Source: Patescibacteria group bacterium (GTDB taxonomy: Bacteria; Patescibacteria; Paceibacteria; UBA6257; 2-01-FULL-56-20). Taken from it: a stretch of DNA of 64,000 bases. The notes beneath the pieces were generated by a model. That model was given only the letters and a program-made list of their open reading frames with translations. It ran no database searches and was not told where the DNA came from. The DNA lies in contig JAGXBC010000002.1 of the NCBI GenBank assembly GCA_018971305.1, positions 162,192 to 226,191 of the forward strand, given 5' to 3'. Shown in pieces: positions 16,576 to 25,240 of this stretch. A program made the position numbers and the translations under genes. The first letter of the stretch is position 1; the number at the start of each line of letters is the position of its first letter.

Positions 16576-17136
16576 ATGCAGCCTAACGGTAAAAAACTTT
16601 TAGTGGTGGATGACGATGAGTTTTTGTTGAACATTTATGCGGCGAAATTGCAGGAGGACGGCTACGTAGTAAGAACAGCTAATAATGGGGAAGAGGCCTG
16701 GGATATAGTTCAAAACGGCTACATTCCCGACGCCGTTTTCACTGGCATCATTATGCCGCGGATGACCGGCTTTGACCTTATCGCCAAAATGCAGGCAGAC
16801 ACGAAACTGGCTGGTATTCCTGTCGCCATTTCTTCGCATCGCGGCAGAGACGAAGACAAAAAGAAGGCGAAGGAAATGAAAGTAGACGATTTTATTATTC
16901 AGGGAACGGTTCCCTTGGTGGAGGTTGTGCGCCGGATAAATTCCCTCGTTGGCATCCAGCAGAGAAATTATAAAATCCAGCTTGTCCGCGGGAAGCTTGA
17001 CTCCGAGGCGCTCATAGATTTTATGAATAAGCAGCAGCAAACATTTTTTGCTTTTGAGACAAATAAAAATGCCTATCTGGAATTTGAGCCCGATGCAGAG
17101 GCTGGTAAGTTTAAAATTAAACTTACCTCCGACTGA
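16576..17136 (+). CDS. Response-regulator receiver protein with degenerate phosphosite
   Basis: 186 aa. An N-terminal CheY-like domain (residues 1-125) has the acidic pocket VVDDDEF (residues 10-16), but the strand that should end in the phospho-acceptor Asp reads VFTGIIMP, so Gly replaces Asp. The conserved late Lys region reads FIIQGTVP instead of a KP pair. It is therefore likely a pseudo-receiver working through protein contact. A C-terminal 60-residue part has no recognised domain. A TAAAAT box ends 7 nt before the ATG. The next gene starts 8 nt downstream. Confidence 0.85.
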   Translation: MQPNGKKLLVVDDDEFLLNIYAAKLQEDGYVVRTANNGEEAWDIVQNGYIPDAVFTGIIMPRMTGFDLIAKMQADTKLAGIPVAISSHRGRDEDKKKAKEMKVDDFIIQGTVPLVEVVRRINSLVGIQQRNYKIQLVRGKLDSEALIDFMNKQQQTFFAFETNKNAYLEFEPDAEAGKFKIKLTSD

Positions 17137-17144
17137 TTCGACTA

Positions 17145-17633
17145 ATGGAGATTGCTGTCTTATTGCACAATATAAGAAGCCTGCATAATGTCGGTTCTAT
17201 TTTCCGCACGGCAGATGCCGCCGGAGCCAAAAAAATCTATCTCTGCGGCATTACGCCGGCTCCAGTAGATCGTTTTGAAAAAATTATTCCTCAATTTGCT
17301 AAAGTTTCTTTGGGCGCGGAAAAATACCTTGGATGGAAAAAATTCCCCTCAACGCTTCCGCTTATCAAAAAATTAAAAGATCGTGGTTACAAGATTTTTG
17401 CCATTGAGCAAAGTAAAAAATCCACCCCGTATTTTCGCGAGGCGCGTAGAGCCAAGGGCACCGCAAAGATAGTATTGGTTTTAGGGAATGAAGTTCGTGG
17501 TCTGCCGCCGGCTGTTTTAAAATCTGCCGATAAAATTTTGGAAATTCCGATGTTGGGTGGAAAAGAATCCCTGAATGTAGCGGTTGCTTTCGGAATAGTT
17601 GCATTCGGATTTCTCAGCAGGATATCTAAATAG
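17145..17633 (+). CDS. SpoU/TrmH family RNA 2'-O-methyltransferase
   Basis: A 162-aa knotted SPOUT methyltransferase. Motif 1 is NIRSLHNVGSIFRTADAAG (residues 9-27), motif 2 LGNEVRGLP, motif 3 IPMLGGKESLNVAVAFGI. These build the SAM-binding trefoil knot; the substrate is likely a ribose in rRNA or tRNA. No N-terminal substrate-recognition domain is present. Probably cotranscribed with the receiver gene. Confidence 0.93.
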   Translation: MEIAVLLHNIRSLHNVGSIFRTADAAGAKKIYLCGITPAPVDRFEKIIPQFAKVSLGAEKYLGWKKFPSTLPLIKKLKDRGYKIFAIEQSKKSTPYFREARRAKGTAKIVLVLGNEVRGLPPAVLKSADKILEIPMLGGKESLNVAVAFGIVAFGFLSRISK

Positions 17634-17636
17634 GTG

Positions 17637-17666
17637 CAAATTAAAAGGCTCCCGATATCAGGAGCC
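17637..17666 (-). terminator. Bidirectional terminator between spoU-like and sigma genes
   Basis: A GGCTCC/GGAGCC stem; the minus strand continues with TTTTAATTT. Confidence 0.8.
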
Positions 17667-17674
17667 CCTAAACA

Positions 17675-18343
17675 TTAAGCAGTGACTGTTGCCGTTCTTG
17701 GCGGACACGCCTCAGTCTTTAACATTCCTCTTAATTTCCGCCGGGCTTTATGCAGCTGAGATTTGGAATTGCCAATTGTGCTTCCGCGCATTCCGGCGAT
17801 TTCATTGTGTTCGTATCCTTCAACGTCGTGGAGGACTAATGCGTCCTTGTAACCGTCTGGTAATTTCTCTATCGCTTCTTTGAGACATAGTCTCAATTCA
17901 ATGGTGTTACGGCGTCCTATGTCGCCTGGGTGGTGATTGATCTTCGCTTCATGATCGAATTTTGGTTCTATAATTATCCCTCCTCGAGTATTTGTACTCC
18001 GATTTGGAAGCAGTTGTACTTGTAGGTCTACAAGAGGTATCGTCACTATTCTCTTTTTGCGGAGCTCCATCAGCGCTTGGTTGACCGCGACTCTGTATAG
18101 CCAGGTACTGAATTTTGATTCTCCACGGAATTGACCGATTTTTTTGAACACCTGCATAAATGCTTCCTGTAGAAAATCTTCTGCATCGGTATGGTTGCCA
18201 GCAATGCGCATGAACAATCTGAATATTCTTTGGTGATATTTTTTATAAATTTCGGTAAATGCGGATTCATCGCCCATCTGCGCTTTCGTGATGGTATTCA
18301 TTTCTTGTGCGTCACTTTCTGATTGGCAATATTTTTCGCTCAT
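17675..18343 (-). CDS. ECF-type RNA polymerase sigma factor
   Basis: 222 aa. Region 2 spans FTEIYKKYHQRIFRLFMRIA to FRGESKFSTWLYRVAVNQAL, with DAEDFLQEAF as region 2.2. Region 4 is LPDGYKDALVLHDVEGYEHN plus the HTH ending SQLHKARRKLR. The linker between regions 2 and 4 is longer than usual (about 60 residues). No anti-sigma gene is adjacent. ATG 18343 follows GGAGTT; an upstream TTG adds two residues. A consensus promoter lies upstream. Confidence 0.9.
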   Translation of the reverse strand: MSEKYCQSESDAQEMNTITKAQMGDESAFTEIYKKYHQRIFRLFMRIAGNHTDAEDFLQEAFMQVFKKIGQFRGESKFSTWLYRVAVNQALMELRKKRIVTIPLVDLQVQLLPNRSTNTRGGIIIEPKFDHEAKINHHPGDIGRRNTIELRLCLKEAIEKLPDGYKDALVLHDVEGYEHNEIAGMRGSTIGNSKSQLHKARRKLRGMLKTEACPPRTATVTA

Positions 18344-18379
18344 TTTCAACTCCTAACTCCTGGTTAAATTCTGTTTTCT

Positions 18380-18408
18380 ATTATACTTTATGTATGATTT
18401 TTTGTCAA
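18380..18408 (-). promoter_or_regulatory. Consensus promoter of the sigma factor gene
   Basis: Minus strand TTGACA-17 nt-TATAAT, a perfect match to the sigma70 consensus. The predicted start is about 18373, leaving room for the GGAGTT SD. Confidence 0.8.
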
Positions 18409-18425
18409 AAGATTTATAATTTACG

Positions 18426-19616
18426 ATGATGGAAGATAAAAAAATTCTCGGCGTTAATCGTAATATTTTTTTTCTCGGACTAGTAAGCCTCTTCAATGAT
18501 TTTTCTGCCGAGATGGTGCAGTCCGTGATGCCTATTTTTTTGACCGTGGTTTTGGGGGCGCCGGCGGAGTTCGTGGGATTCTTGGAGGGCTTTGCCGATG
18601 CCATAGCGAGCATCCTAAAGCTTTTCTCCGGCTGGTTCTCGGATAAAATCGGCAAACGCAAATTGCCGGCAGTTATGGGTTACGCTCTCTCTGTCGGAGT
18701 ACGTCCGCTTCTTTCGTTGGTCGGCAATTTTTGGCAGGTTTTTGAATTGCGCGTTGTGGATAGGATAGGCAAGGGATTCAGGGACGCTCCGCGCGATGCC
18801 CTCATCGCGGAATCTGTTCCGAAAAACGAACTCGGAAAATCTTTCGGCTTTCATAGATCATTAGACACGTTGGGCGCCACCCTCGGTCCGCTGGTCGCCC
18901 TGATTATATTGCCGCTCATAAATAACAATTATCGCCACCTTTTTTTGATAGCTTTTTTTATCGGCCTCGGCGCGATTTTCAGTTTTGTTTTCGTGAAGGA
19001 AAAAAGGCCGGTTATATTGCTATCAAATCCGGTCGCTAAGCCGAAATTAAATTTCGCCCTGCTTAAGAGCAACAAAAGGTTCGCCTTAGTGGTTTTATCA
19101 ATTTTCATTTTTGGATTAGGCACGTTGCCGATATTGCTCGCTATTTTGAGGGCCAAAGAAGTTGGTTTGGGGGTTAGCGGCGTGCCCCTGGCATATTTTA
19201 TTTATAATTTAACGTTTGTTTTAGTCGCAATTCCTTTGGGGCGGCTTGCGGACAAAATAGGGGAGAGGACGGTTATTGCCTCGGGATTTTTTTTGGCGGC
19301 TACCGCTTATTTCGGTTTAGCTGGAGCCGCAAGCGTTCTTGTTGTCGTGGCATCTTTCGTTGTCCTCGGAATATATTCGGCGGCGACAGACGGCTTAATG
19401 CGCGCGCTTGCTGCCAAACACTTGACGGACAATATTTTGGCTACGGGCCAGGGATTCCTCAATATGGCTGTGGGATTTTCTTCCTTGGTAGCGGGCATTA
19501 TCGGAGGAGTTTTATGGACAAACATAGGTTCAAGCGCCGCCTTTTTATATGCCGGAACATTTTCTATAATAGGATTAATACTCTTCCTGATAATGACGAG
19601 GAATAAATATGTCTAA
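18426..19616 (+). CDS. Major facilitator superfamily transporter
   Basis: A 396-aa protein with about 12 hydrophobic helices. The MFS loop 2-3 signature appears as SGWFSDKIGKRKLP (about residues 67-80) and again in the second half as LGRLADKIGERT. RIGKGFRDAPRDALIAES resembles MFS proteins grouped with multidrug or sugar-phosphate exporters; the substrate is unknown. TATAAT ends 6 nt before the first ATG, so the mRNA is probably leaderless. The 3' end overlaps the DUF192 gene by 8 nt. Confidence 0.9.
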   Translation: MMEDKKILGVNRNIFFLGLVSLFNDFSAEMVQSVMPIFLTVVLGAPAEFVGFLEGFADAIASILKLFSGWFSDKIGKRKLPAVMGYALSVGVRPLLSLVGNFWQVFELRVVDRIGKGFRDAPRDALIAESVPKNELGKSFGFHRSLDTLGATLGPLVALIILPLINNNYRHLFLIAFFIGLGAIFSFVFVKEKRPVILLSNPVAKPKLNFALLKSNKRFALVVLSIFIFGLGTLPILLAILRAKEVGLGVSGVPLAYFIYNLTFVLVAIPLGRLADKIGERTVIASGFFLAATAYFGLAGAASVLVVVASFVVLGIYSAATDGLMRALAAKHLTDNILATGQGFLNMAVGFSSLVAGIIGGVLWTNIGSSAAFLYAGTFSIIGLILFLIMTRNKYV

Positions 19617-20088
19617 AAACTTGATAATCATATTATTATTGATACTTATTTTCATAGCTGCTGCCGCATTGGCATTTTTTCATTTTTTTCTTAGCGGTCC
19701 CAGCAAACACAGCGGTGTGGAAGCGAATGTGGAAATAGGCGGTACGACGTTCAAGTCGGAAGTCGCGAGCACCATACTTCAAAGAACCATTGGTCTTTCC
19801 GGGCGCGATTCTCTTCCCGAGGGAGAGGGCATGCTTTTCATTTTCAACGGTTACGGAAATTACGGATTTTGGATGAAGGATATGAAGTTCCCTATAGATA
19901 TGGTGTGGATTTCCGGAGACAAAGTTGTTGGTTTTGTCGAAAACGCAATGCCGGAACCGGACAAAACAGTTTTTGGCTTGAAGGTTTATTATCCGCCCGA
20001 GGCAGTGGATAAAGTATTGGAAATAAATGCCGGCGACGTTGGTCGCTATGGTATATCGGTCGGACAGTCGGTATTGATCAGCGATTGA
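19609..20088 (+). CDS. DUF192 family exported protein
   Basis: 159 aa. One N-terminal membrane helix (residues 4-27) is followed by the DUF192 domain: QRTIGLSGRDSLPEGEGMLF, then GFWMKDMKFPIDMVWIS, then VLEINAGDVGRYGI. The domain has a compact beta fold of unknown function and usually faces outside the cytoplasm. It overlaps the transporter gene and is surely cotranscribed. Confidence 0.9.
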   Translation: MSKNLIIILLLILIFIAAAALAFFHFFLSGPSKHSGVEANVEIGGTTFKSEVASTILQRTIGLSGRDSLPEGEGMLFIFNGYGNYGFWMKDMKFPIDMVWISGDKVVGFVENAMPEPDKTVFGLKVYYPPEAVDKVLEINAGDVGRYGISVGQSVLISD

Positions 20089-20115
20089 ATTGTTGTGCTA
20101 CAATAAAAATAAGAC

Positions 20116-21147
20116 ATGAAAAAAGTTCGCATAGCTATAAACGGATTTGGGCGCATAGGGCGCCTGTTTTTCCGGCAAATATTTGATGAGGCAAATATAG
20201 AGGTAGTCGCTCTTAACGACCTCGGCGACGCGGAAAATCTCGCCTATCTTTTAAAGTACGACACGGTTTATGGCCGCTACGACAAAGAAGTGGCAGCCGA
20301 TTTGGCTAAAGGTGTTCTTGCGGTCGGCGGTAAAGAAATAAAATTTTTACAGGTCAAAGACCCGACCCAGCTTCCCTGGAAAGATTTGAATGTTGATATT
20401 GTCGTGGAGTCCACCGGCATCTTTGAGTCGTTTGAGGCTAACAAGGTACATCTCGCCGCCGGAGCCAAGCGCGTTGTGATTACGGCTCCAGCCAAGGACG
20501 AGGATGGAATCGACGGACAAACAGTTCTTATAGGAGTGAATGATGAAAATCTAAAAATTCGCCCGATCTCTTCCAATGGTTCGTGCACAACTAATTCGGT
20601 ATCTCCGGTAATCCAGATACTTTCCGAAAATCCCGGAATTGCGAAAGCGATGCTCTCCACCGTTCATTCTTATACTGCAACGCAGGGGATTGTTGACGGT
20701 CCGGTTCGCAATAGCAAGGATTACAGACGTGGCCGCGCGGCGGCACAGAATATTGTTCCGTCCACGACCGGCGCGGCGATAGCCGTCACCCGCGGGATTA
20801 CGGACCTCAAGGGTAAATTTGATGGCCTGGCATTCCGAGTACCTTCCATAACAGGTTCAGTTTCCGACATAACCTTCTTATCTAAACGTAAAACTTCCGC
20901 CGAAGAAATAAATAAAATTCTGACGGACGCCGCTTCTTCGCCTCGCTGGCAGGGAATATTAAAGGTGACGGACGACCAAATTGTCTCTCACGATATTGTT
21001 GGCGAGCCATACGGCGCGATCGTGGACCTCGGTTTTACGAAAGTCGTTGACGGTGATCTAGTAAAGGTCTTAAGCTGGTACGACAACGAAGCTGGCTATG
21101 TGAGCACGCTGGTGAAGCATGTCCGGCTGGTTGCGCAATTGATTTAG
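20116..21147 (+). CDS. gap: Glyceraldehyde-3-phosphate dehydrogenase, type I
   Basis: A 343-aa cytosolic glycolytic enzyme that oxidises glyceraldehyde-3-phosphate to 1,3-bisphosphoglycerate. Rossmann motif INGFGRIGRLFFRQ (residues 8-21); catalytic Cys near residue 157 in SNGSCTTNSVSP, a variant of the usual SCTTN-C-L-A-P; WYDNEAGY near the C-terminus. TACAAT lies 12 nt upstream of the ATG. It heads a run gap - small membrane protein - rpiB. Confidence 0.96.
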   Translation: MKKVRIAINGFGRIGRLFFRQIFDEANIEVVALNDLGDAENLAYLLKYDTVYGRYDKEVAADLAKGVLAVGGKEIKFLQVKDPTQLPWKDLNVDIVVESTGIFESFEANKVHLAAGAKRVVITAPAKDEDGIDGQTVLIGVNDENLKIRPISSNGSCTTNSVSPVIQILSENPGIAKAMLSTVHSYTATQGIVDGPVRNSKDYRRGRAAAQNIVPSTTGAAIAVTRGITDLKGKFDGLAFRVPSITGSVSDITFLSKRKTSAEEINKILTDAASSPRWQGILKVTDDQIVSHDIVGEPYGAIVDLGFTKVVDGDLVKVLSWYDNEAGYVSTLVKHVRLVAQLI

Positions 21148-21156
21148 GGATAGTTA

Positions 21157-21354
21157 ATGGATAATAATAAATTTTACGCGCAGAGAATGATCGGACATAT
21201 AATTTTTGCCGTTGCAATTTTTTTCATATTCGTCTCTTTTATGATGTATGCCTGGTTCTATATGACCTATTCCCATTTAATAAACACAAACGTCCAGCAA
21301 AGTATTCTATTCAGCCATATCGTTGACGCGCAACTGAAGATCGGGAGAAAATAA
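21157..21354 (+). CDS. Small membrane protein (65 aa)
   Basis: One long hydrophobic segment rich in Phe, Met and Tyr (about residues 12-36) with a short polar tail. It is packed between gap and rpiB with gaps of 9 and 4 nt, which supports translation as part of that operon. No family recognised. Confidence 0.6.
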   Translation: MDNNKFYAQRMIGHIIFAVAIFFIFVSFMMYAWFYMTYSHLINTNVQQSILFSHIVDAQLKIGRK

Positions 21355-21358
21355 AATT

Positions 21359-21808
21359 ATGCTTATCTATATAGGAGCGGATCACAGGGGATTCAAGTTC
21401 AAAGAACGCCTGAAAGCTATTTTGCACGATCAAGGATACGAGGTCACGGATGTTGGGAACGAGATTTATGATGAAAAAGATGACTATCCGGATTTTGCAG
21501 CGGAAGTTGGCAGGAGGGTTAGCGCTGAATCTGGGGGCAATAGGGGGGTTTTGATATGCGGCTCCGGAGCCGGCGTTGATATCGTAGCCAATAAATTCCA
21601 TGACGTGCGTTCCGTTCTCGGGATTTCCACGGACCAGGTTTTTGACGCTAGACACGACGACGATGTTAATGTTTTGAGCTTGTCCGCTGATTTTACAAGC
21701 GAAGCAGATGCCGAAAAAATGGTTAGGGTTTTTCTGGATACGCCTTTCTCGGGAGAAGAACGTCATAAACGTCGCCTGAAAAAAATTGCGGCGGCAGATA
21801 ATCAATGA
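21359..21808 (+). CDS. rpiB: Ribose-5-phosphate isomerase B
   Basis: A 149-aa RpiB/LacAB enzyme interconverting ribose-5-phosphate and ribulose-5-phosphate. GADHRGFKFKERLK (residues 6-19) and GVLICGSGAGVDIVANK carry the active-site Cys and the phosphate loop. The usual ARxHNxAN segment reads ARHDDDVN, a small divergence. It sits in the carbon-metabolism run with gap, rpe and transketolase. Confidence 0.92.
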   Translation: MLIYIGADHRGFKFKERLKAILHDQGYEVTDVGNEIYDEKDDYPDFAAEVGRRVSAESGGNRGVLICGSGAGVDIVANKFHDVRSVLGISTDQVFDARHDDDVNVLSLSADFTSEADAEKMVRVFLDTPFSGEERHKRRLKKIAAADNQ

Positions 21809-21975
21809 ATAACCGCGCCGCAAGCGGCGCGTTATCCGCTTGCGGCCCCTGCGGTTATTCACCCCGCCATAGGCGGGGTTTATTAAATTCATTCCGCTTC
21901 ATCCCCGCGTTTACGCGCGGGGTACTAGCGGGAATTTAATAAAAAATCCGCGCTTAACGAAACGCGGTTTTTTTT
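21807..21975. repeat. Nested inverted repeats between convergent genes
   Basis: Two large cruciform-like structures lie in tandem. The first: GAATAACCGC (21807-21816, starting in the rpiB stop codon) pairs with GCGGTTATTC (21851-21860) around an inner GCGCCGC/GCGGCGC hairpin. The second: TTTATTAAATTC pairs with GAATTTAATAAA around a CCCCGCG-TTTA-CGCGGGG hairpin. A CCCCGCC/GGCGGGG-TTTATT terminator and a final CCGCG/CGCGG-TTTTTTTT terminator are included. Confidence 0.7.
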
Positions 21976-21996
21976 GAATTCACGGGGTGGCAGATT

Positions 21997-22485
21997 TTAA
22001 TTCGTTTGCGGGAAAATATCGGCGTGCTCTTTTTTCCAAACACTCCATTCTTTCATACCGATAGCCTGGATTCTGTCCATTACTTCAACTAGTGACAGCG
22101 GGAGGTAGAATGTGTCGCCAACATATGGCTGAAAAGTCGGTCCGGTTGTGCTGCTCCAAAACGTTCTCCGATAAAACCAGCACTTATCGTTTCCCCGGTT
22201 ATCTCCCTTATGGAAAACGGTTGTATTGTTTCCGCTGTCTTTGGGTATTGGTATTTCCAGCAATTTTGCCGAATATCTCGGGTTATAATAACTCTTGATT
22301 ACAAACTCTCGATAGCTGGCAATTTGACGCAACTCTTCGTCGCTTGGCATTACGGACTGTCTGTCCAGTGAAGTTATCCAATACGTTCTGGGGTTTAAAG
22401 AATCCACGGGAATCTTGAAGTTCTCGTGTATATGTCGCTGCTGTTCTTGCGTGATGTTGGTCGCCGCCATTTGAACCTCGGGCAT
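21997..22485 (-). CDS. Hypothetical soluble protein (162 aa)
   Basis: The start at 22485 is chosen for GGAGGTG five nt upstream. No family recognised. The sequence is globular and aromatic-rich, with NPRTYWITSLDRQ early and LPLSLVEVMDRIQAIGM late. No signal peptide or membrane helix. Monocistronic and convergent with rpiB. Confidence 0.68.
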   Translation of the reverse strand: MPEVQMAATNITQEQQRHIHENFKIPVDSLNPRTYWITSLDRQSVMPSDEELRQIASYREFVIKSYYNPRYSAKLLEIPIPKDSGNNTTVFHKGDNRGNDKCWFYRRTFWSSTTGPTFQPYVGDTFYLPLSLVEVMDRIQAIGMKEWSVWKKEHADIFPQTN

Positions 22486-22578
22486 ATTCACCTCCAAAAT
22501 TTCTATTGGGGAGCTTAGCATAATCGGAATATCCCCGTCAAAAATATGGAGAAATTAATGTGATACAATTAATCTATT

Positions 22579-23226
22579 ATGGAGGTTATTCCGGTTATAA
22601 ATTGCCACGACCACGACATTAAATGCGTTAAAGATAAGCTCTATCACGCTGGGAAATTTTTACAGAAAGGCGATTGGCTGCATCTGGACATCTCCGACGG
22701 CAGGTTCACTTTCAATAAAAGCTGGCGGGATCCGCAGCAATGGGCCTATCTGCGCCCGGAGTTCAATTTGGAGGTCCATTTGATGGTTGAGGAGCCGGAA
22801 AAATATTTGAGCGATTGGTCGGCTGCGGGCGCCGGGCGTTTTATAGTTCATAAAGAATCATTGAGCGAGGCGGCGGCGGAAAGTTTTGTAAAAAGGGCAA
22901 GAACAATGAGAAAAGAAACCGTTCTTTCCAGCGTGCCGCACACTACAACGGCCCAGCTTTGGCCGTACCTGAGATTTTTTTCACATTATCAGGTTCTGGC
23001 CGTGGAACCGGGGCCTGCCGGACAGAAGTTTTTGCCGACAGTACTTCAGAAAATAAAATTTTTGAGGAACTTCGCGCCGAATGCTAAAATTGAAGTTGAC
23101 GGTGGCATTACGCCGGAAATAGCGAAGCTGGTAAAAAAAGCCGGTGCGGACAGGATAGTTTCCTCTGCCTACATTTTCGGCAGCAAAAATCCGAAGAGCG
23201 CATATAAGAAACTTCAAAAAGCATAA
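22579..23226 (+). CDS. rpe: Ribulose-phosphate 3-epimerase
   Basis: A 215-aa TIM-barrel enzyme interconverting ribulose-5-phosphate and xylulose-5-phosphate. LHLDISDGRF (metal ligands), LEVHLMVEEPEKY and IEVDGGITPEIA match the family's signature strands; VEPGPAGQKFLP corresponds to the usual VNPGFGGQ. TACAAT lies 10 nt before the ATG. The stop is followed one nt later by the transketolase start, so the two are coupled. Confidence 0.9.
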   Translation: MEVIPVINCHDHDIKCVKDKLYHAGKFLQKGDWLHLDISDGRFTFNKSWRDPQQWAYLRPEFNLEVHLMVEEPEKYLSDWSAAGAGRFIVHKESLSEAAAESFVKRARTMRKETVLSSVPHTTTAQLWPYLRFFSHYQVLAVEPGPAGQKFLPTVLQKIKFLRNFAPNAKIEVDGGITPEIAKLVKKAGADRIVSSAYIFGSKNPKSAYKKLQKA

Positions 23227-23227
23227 G

Positions 23228-24088
23228 ATGCAGGAAATCCACGAGAAAAAAATAAAGTATCTGGAATACATTGCGAATAAGCTTCGCGAGGATGTGATCA
23301 GAATGGTTTCGCATGCCGGTTCCGGGCATATTGCCGGACCGCTTGATATGGCGGAAATTTTCGCCGCGTTTTATTTTCACATTTTGAATCACGACCCTAA
23401 GAAACCCGATTGGCCGGATCGTGACCGCTTGGTTTTGTCTAACGGCCACATTTGCCCCGTGCAGTACGCGGCGCTGGCCCGCTCCGGATATTTTCAATTG
23501 GAAGAATTAAAAACCTTGCGCCAGCTGGGGACCCGTCTGCAAGGCCACCCTCACAGGAAAGTTCTCCCGGGTATTGAGACAACATCCGGACCGCTCGGTT
23601 CCGGGATTTCGCAGGCGGTCGGCATGGCGCTCGCGGCGCGGCTGGACGGTAAAAAGTGGCGGACATATTGCCTTACATCAGATGGCGAGCACGAAGAGGG
23701 GAATACATGGGAAGCGATTATGTTCGCCGGCAAGAATAGGTTGAATAATTTAACAGTTGTCGTTGACCGCAATAATATCCAAATAGACGGTTTTACGGAA
23801 AATATTATGCCGCTTGAACCGTTCCGCAGGAAATATGAATCGTTTAACTGGGAAGTGGTGGAGATAAACGGCCACGATTTTTATGACATAATTTCCGCTG
23901 TTGCCGAGGCGCAGGCAGTATATGAAAAGCCGACCGTTATTATCGCCCATACCATAGCCGGCAAAGGAGTGAGTTTTATGGAAAGGAACTATTTATGGCA
24001 CTCTAAGCCTTTTAGTTCGGGTGAGGCAGAGGAGGCGCTAAAAGAGCTGCGAACCCTCGGTGGGAAAATAAGAAGCGAACATGAATAA
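23228..24088 (+). CDS. Transketolase, N-terminal (TPP-binding) subunit
   Basis: 286 aa covering the pyrophosphate-binding half of transketolase. SHAGSGHIAGPLDMAEI (about residues 27-43) and LTSDGEHEEGNTWEAIMFAG, the GDG-like thiamine diphosphate/Mg motif, are clear. Transketolase moves two-carbon units in the non-oxidative pentose phosphate pathway. The partner subunit is encoded 1.9 kb downstream after three membrane or secreted protein genes. Confidence 0.94.
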   Translation: MQEIHEKKIKYLEYIANKLREDVIRMVSHAGSGHIAGPLDMAEIFAAFYFHILNHDPKKPDWPDRDRLVLSNGHICPVQYAALARSGYFQLEELKTLRQLGTRLQGHPHRKVLPGIETTSGPLGSGISQAVGMALAARLDGKKWRTYCLTSDGEHEEGNTWEAIMFAGKNRLNNLTVVVDRNNIQIDGFTENIMPLEPFRRKYESFNWEVVEINGHDFYDIISAVAEAQAVYEKPTVIIAHTIAGKGVSFMERNYLWHSKPFSSGEAEEALKELRTLGGKIRSEHE

Positions 24089-24284
24089 GAAACAAGTAGC
24101 ATCAATAATATTTCTAATATTAGCGTTCGTCCTTATTGCTATAAATGGTATTGGTTTTAACATGGGGACTTACATTCAAATGGACGTCAATCAAAAAATT
24201 TTGGTTACATTAGATGCGGTCGTCAGTTTATTGTGGGCAATTCTTTTTATGTTATTAGCGATTTATTTTAAAGATAGAAAATAA
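24081..24284 (+). CDS. Small two-helix membrane protein (67 aa)
   Basis: Two hydrophobic helices (residues 6-26 and 40-62) with a short loop. It overlaps the 3' end of the transketolase N-subunit gene by 8 nt and precedes the DUF5671 gene by 5 nt, so it is very likely translated. No family recognised. Confidence 0.65.
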   Translation: MNKKQVASIIFLILAFVLIAINGIGFNMGTYIQMDVNQKILVTLDAVVSLLWAILFMLLAIYFKDRK

Positions 24285-24289
24285 AATTT

Positions 24290-25234
24290 ATGTCTAAACA
24301 AACAGCAAAAAGTTCTCCCCGCGATGTCTTTATGTATCTTTTGGCGACAATAACCGTTTACTTCAGCGCCTATAGCGTAATTGACCTTGTCTTTCAATAT
24401 ATAAACGTAGGATTTCCGGACGCACTTAATCCATATTACGATGCCGGCAACGCCATTCGCTGGCCGTTGGCATTCCTCGTTATCATTTTCCCCGTCTACG
24501 TTTGGGTTTCTAGTTTTTTGCACAAAGAACTAGTAAAAAATCCAAAGAACGGCGAGGTAAAAATCCGCAAATGGCTGCTTTATTTCACGCTTTTCGCCGC
24601 CGCGCTTCTTATAATCGGCGACTTGGTTTCTCTTATATATAACTTTTTGGGCGGAGACCTTACTACAAGATTTTTGCTTAAGGTTTTAGCTATACTTGCG
24701 GTTGCCGCCGCTGTCTTTTGGTATTATCTCTATGATTTGCGCAGTGGCAAAAAAAAGTTTTCTTCCGGAGCGAAAGTGTCCGTTAAAATTGCTATTGTCT
24801 GCGTGGCAGTGGTTGCCGTTACAGGATTCTTTATTGCTGGATCGCCCTTCAGGCAGCGCCTTATAAAGTTTGACGACCAAAAAATTAGCGACCTGCAGAA
24901 TATCCAGTGGCGGGTGGTAAATTACTGGCAGCAGAAAAATGTTTTGCCGTCTACCATCGGCGACTTGCGGGACGATATTTCCGGATTTGTTCCGCCGGTT
25001 GACCCGCAGGACAGTTCTGCCTACGTGTATACTGCAACCGGAGAACTTTCGTTTGGGCTTTGCGCTAATTTTAACGAGGCATCAGACGATAAGGCGAGAG
25101 CTGTCATTCAGCCCCAGCCATACGGGGTTTCTGGAAATGAGAGTTGGGCGCATCCCGCCGGAAATTATTGTTTCTCGCGGACGATAGACCCGCAACTATA
25201 TAAACCAATCGCACCTGCGCCGATGCTTAAATAA
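24290..25234 (+). CDS. DUF5671-domain membrane protein
   Basis: 314 aa. About five membrane helices in the first 190 residues, starting with SSPRDVFMYLLATITVYFSA, match the DUF5671 pattern. A soluble C-terminal part (residues 195-314) follows, with WPxTIGDL-like and PVDPQDSSAYVYTATGELSF segments that resemble the extracellular part of pilin-like proteins. Function unknown. It sits inside the interrupted transketolase operon. Confidence 0.78.
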   Translation: MSKQTAKSSPRDVFMYLLATITVYFSAYSVIDLVFQYINVGFPDALNPYYDAGNAIRWPLAFLVIIFPVYVWVSSFLHKELVKNPKNGEVKIRKWLLYFTLFAAALLIIGDLVSLIYNFLGGDLTTRFLLKVLAILAVAAAVFWYYLYDLRSGKKKFSSGAKVSVKIAIVCVAVVAVTGFFIAGSPFRQRLIKFDDQKISDLQNIQWRVVNYWQQKNVLPSTIGDLRDDISGFVPPVDPQDSSAYVYTATGELSFGLCANFNEASDDKARAVIQPQPYGVSGNESWAHPAGNYCFSRTIDPQLYKPIAPAPMLK

Positions 25235-25240
25235 AAATCC

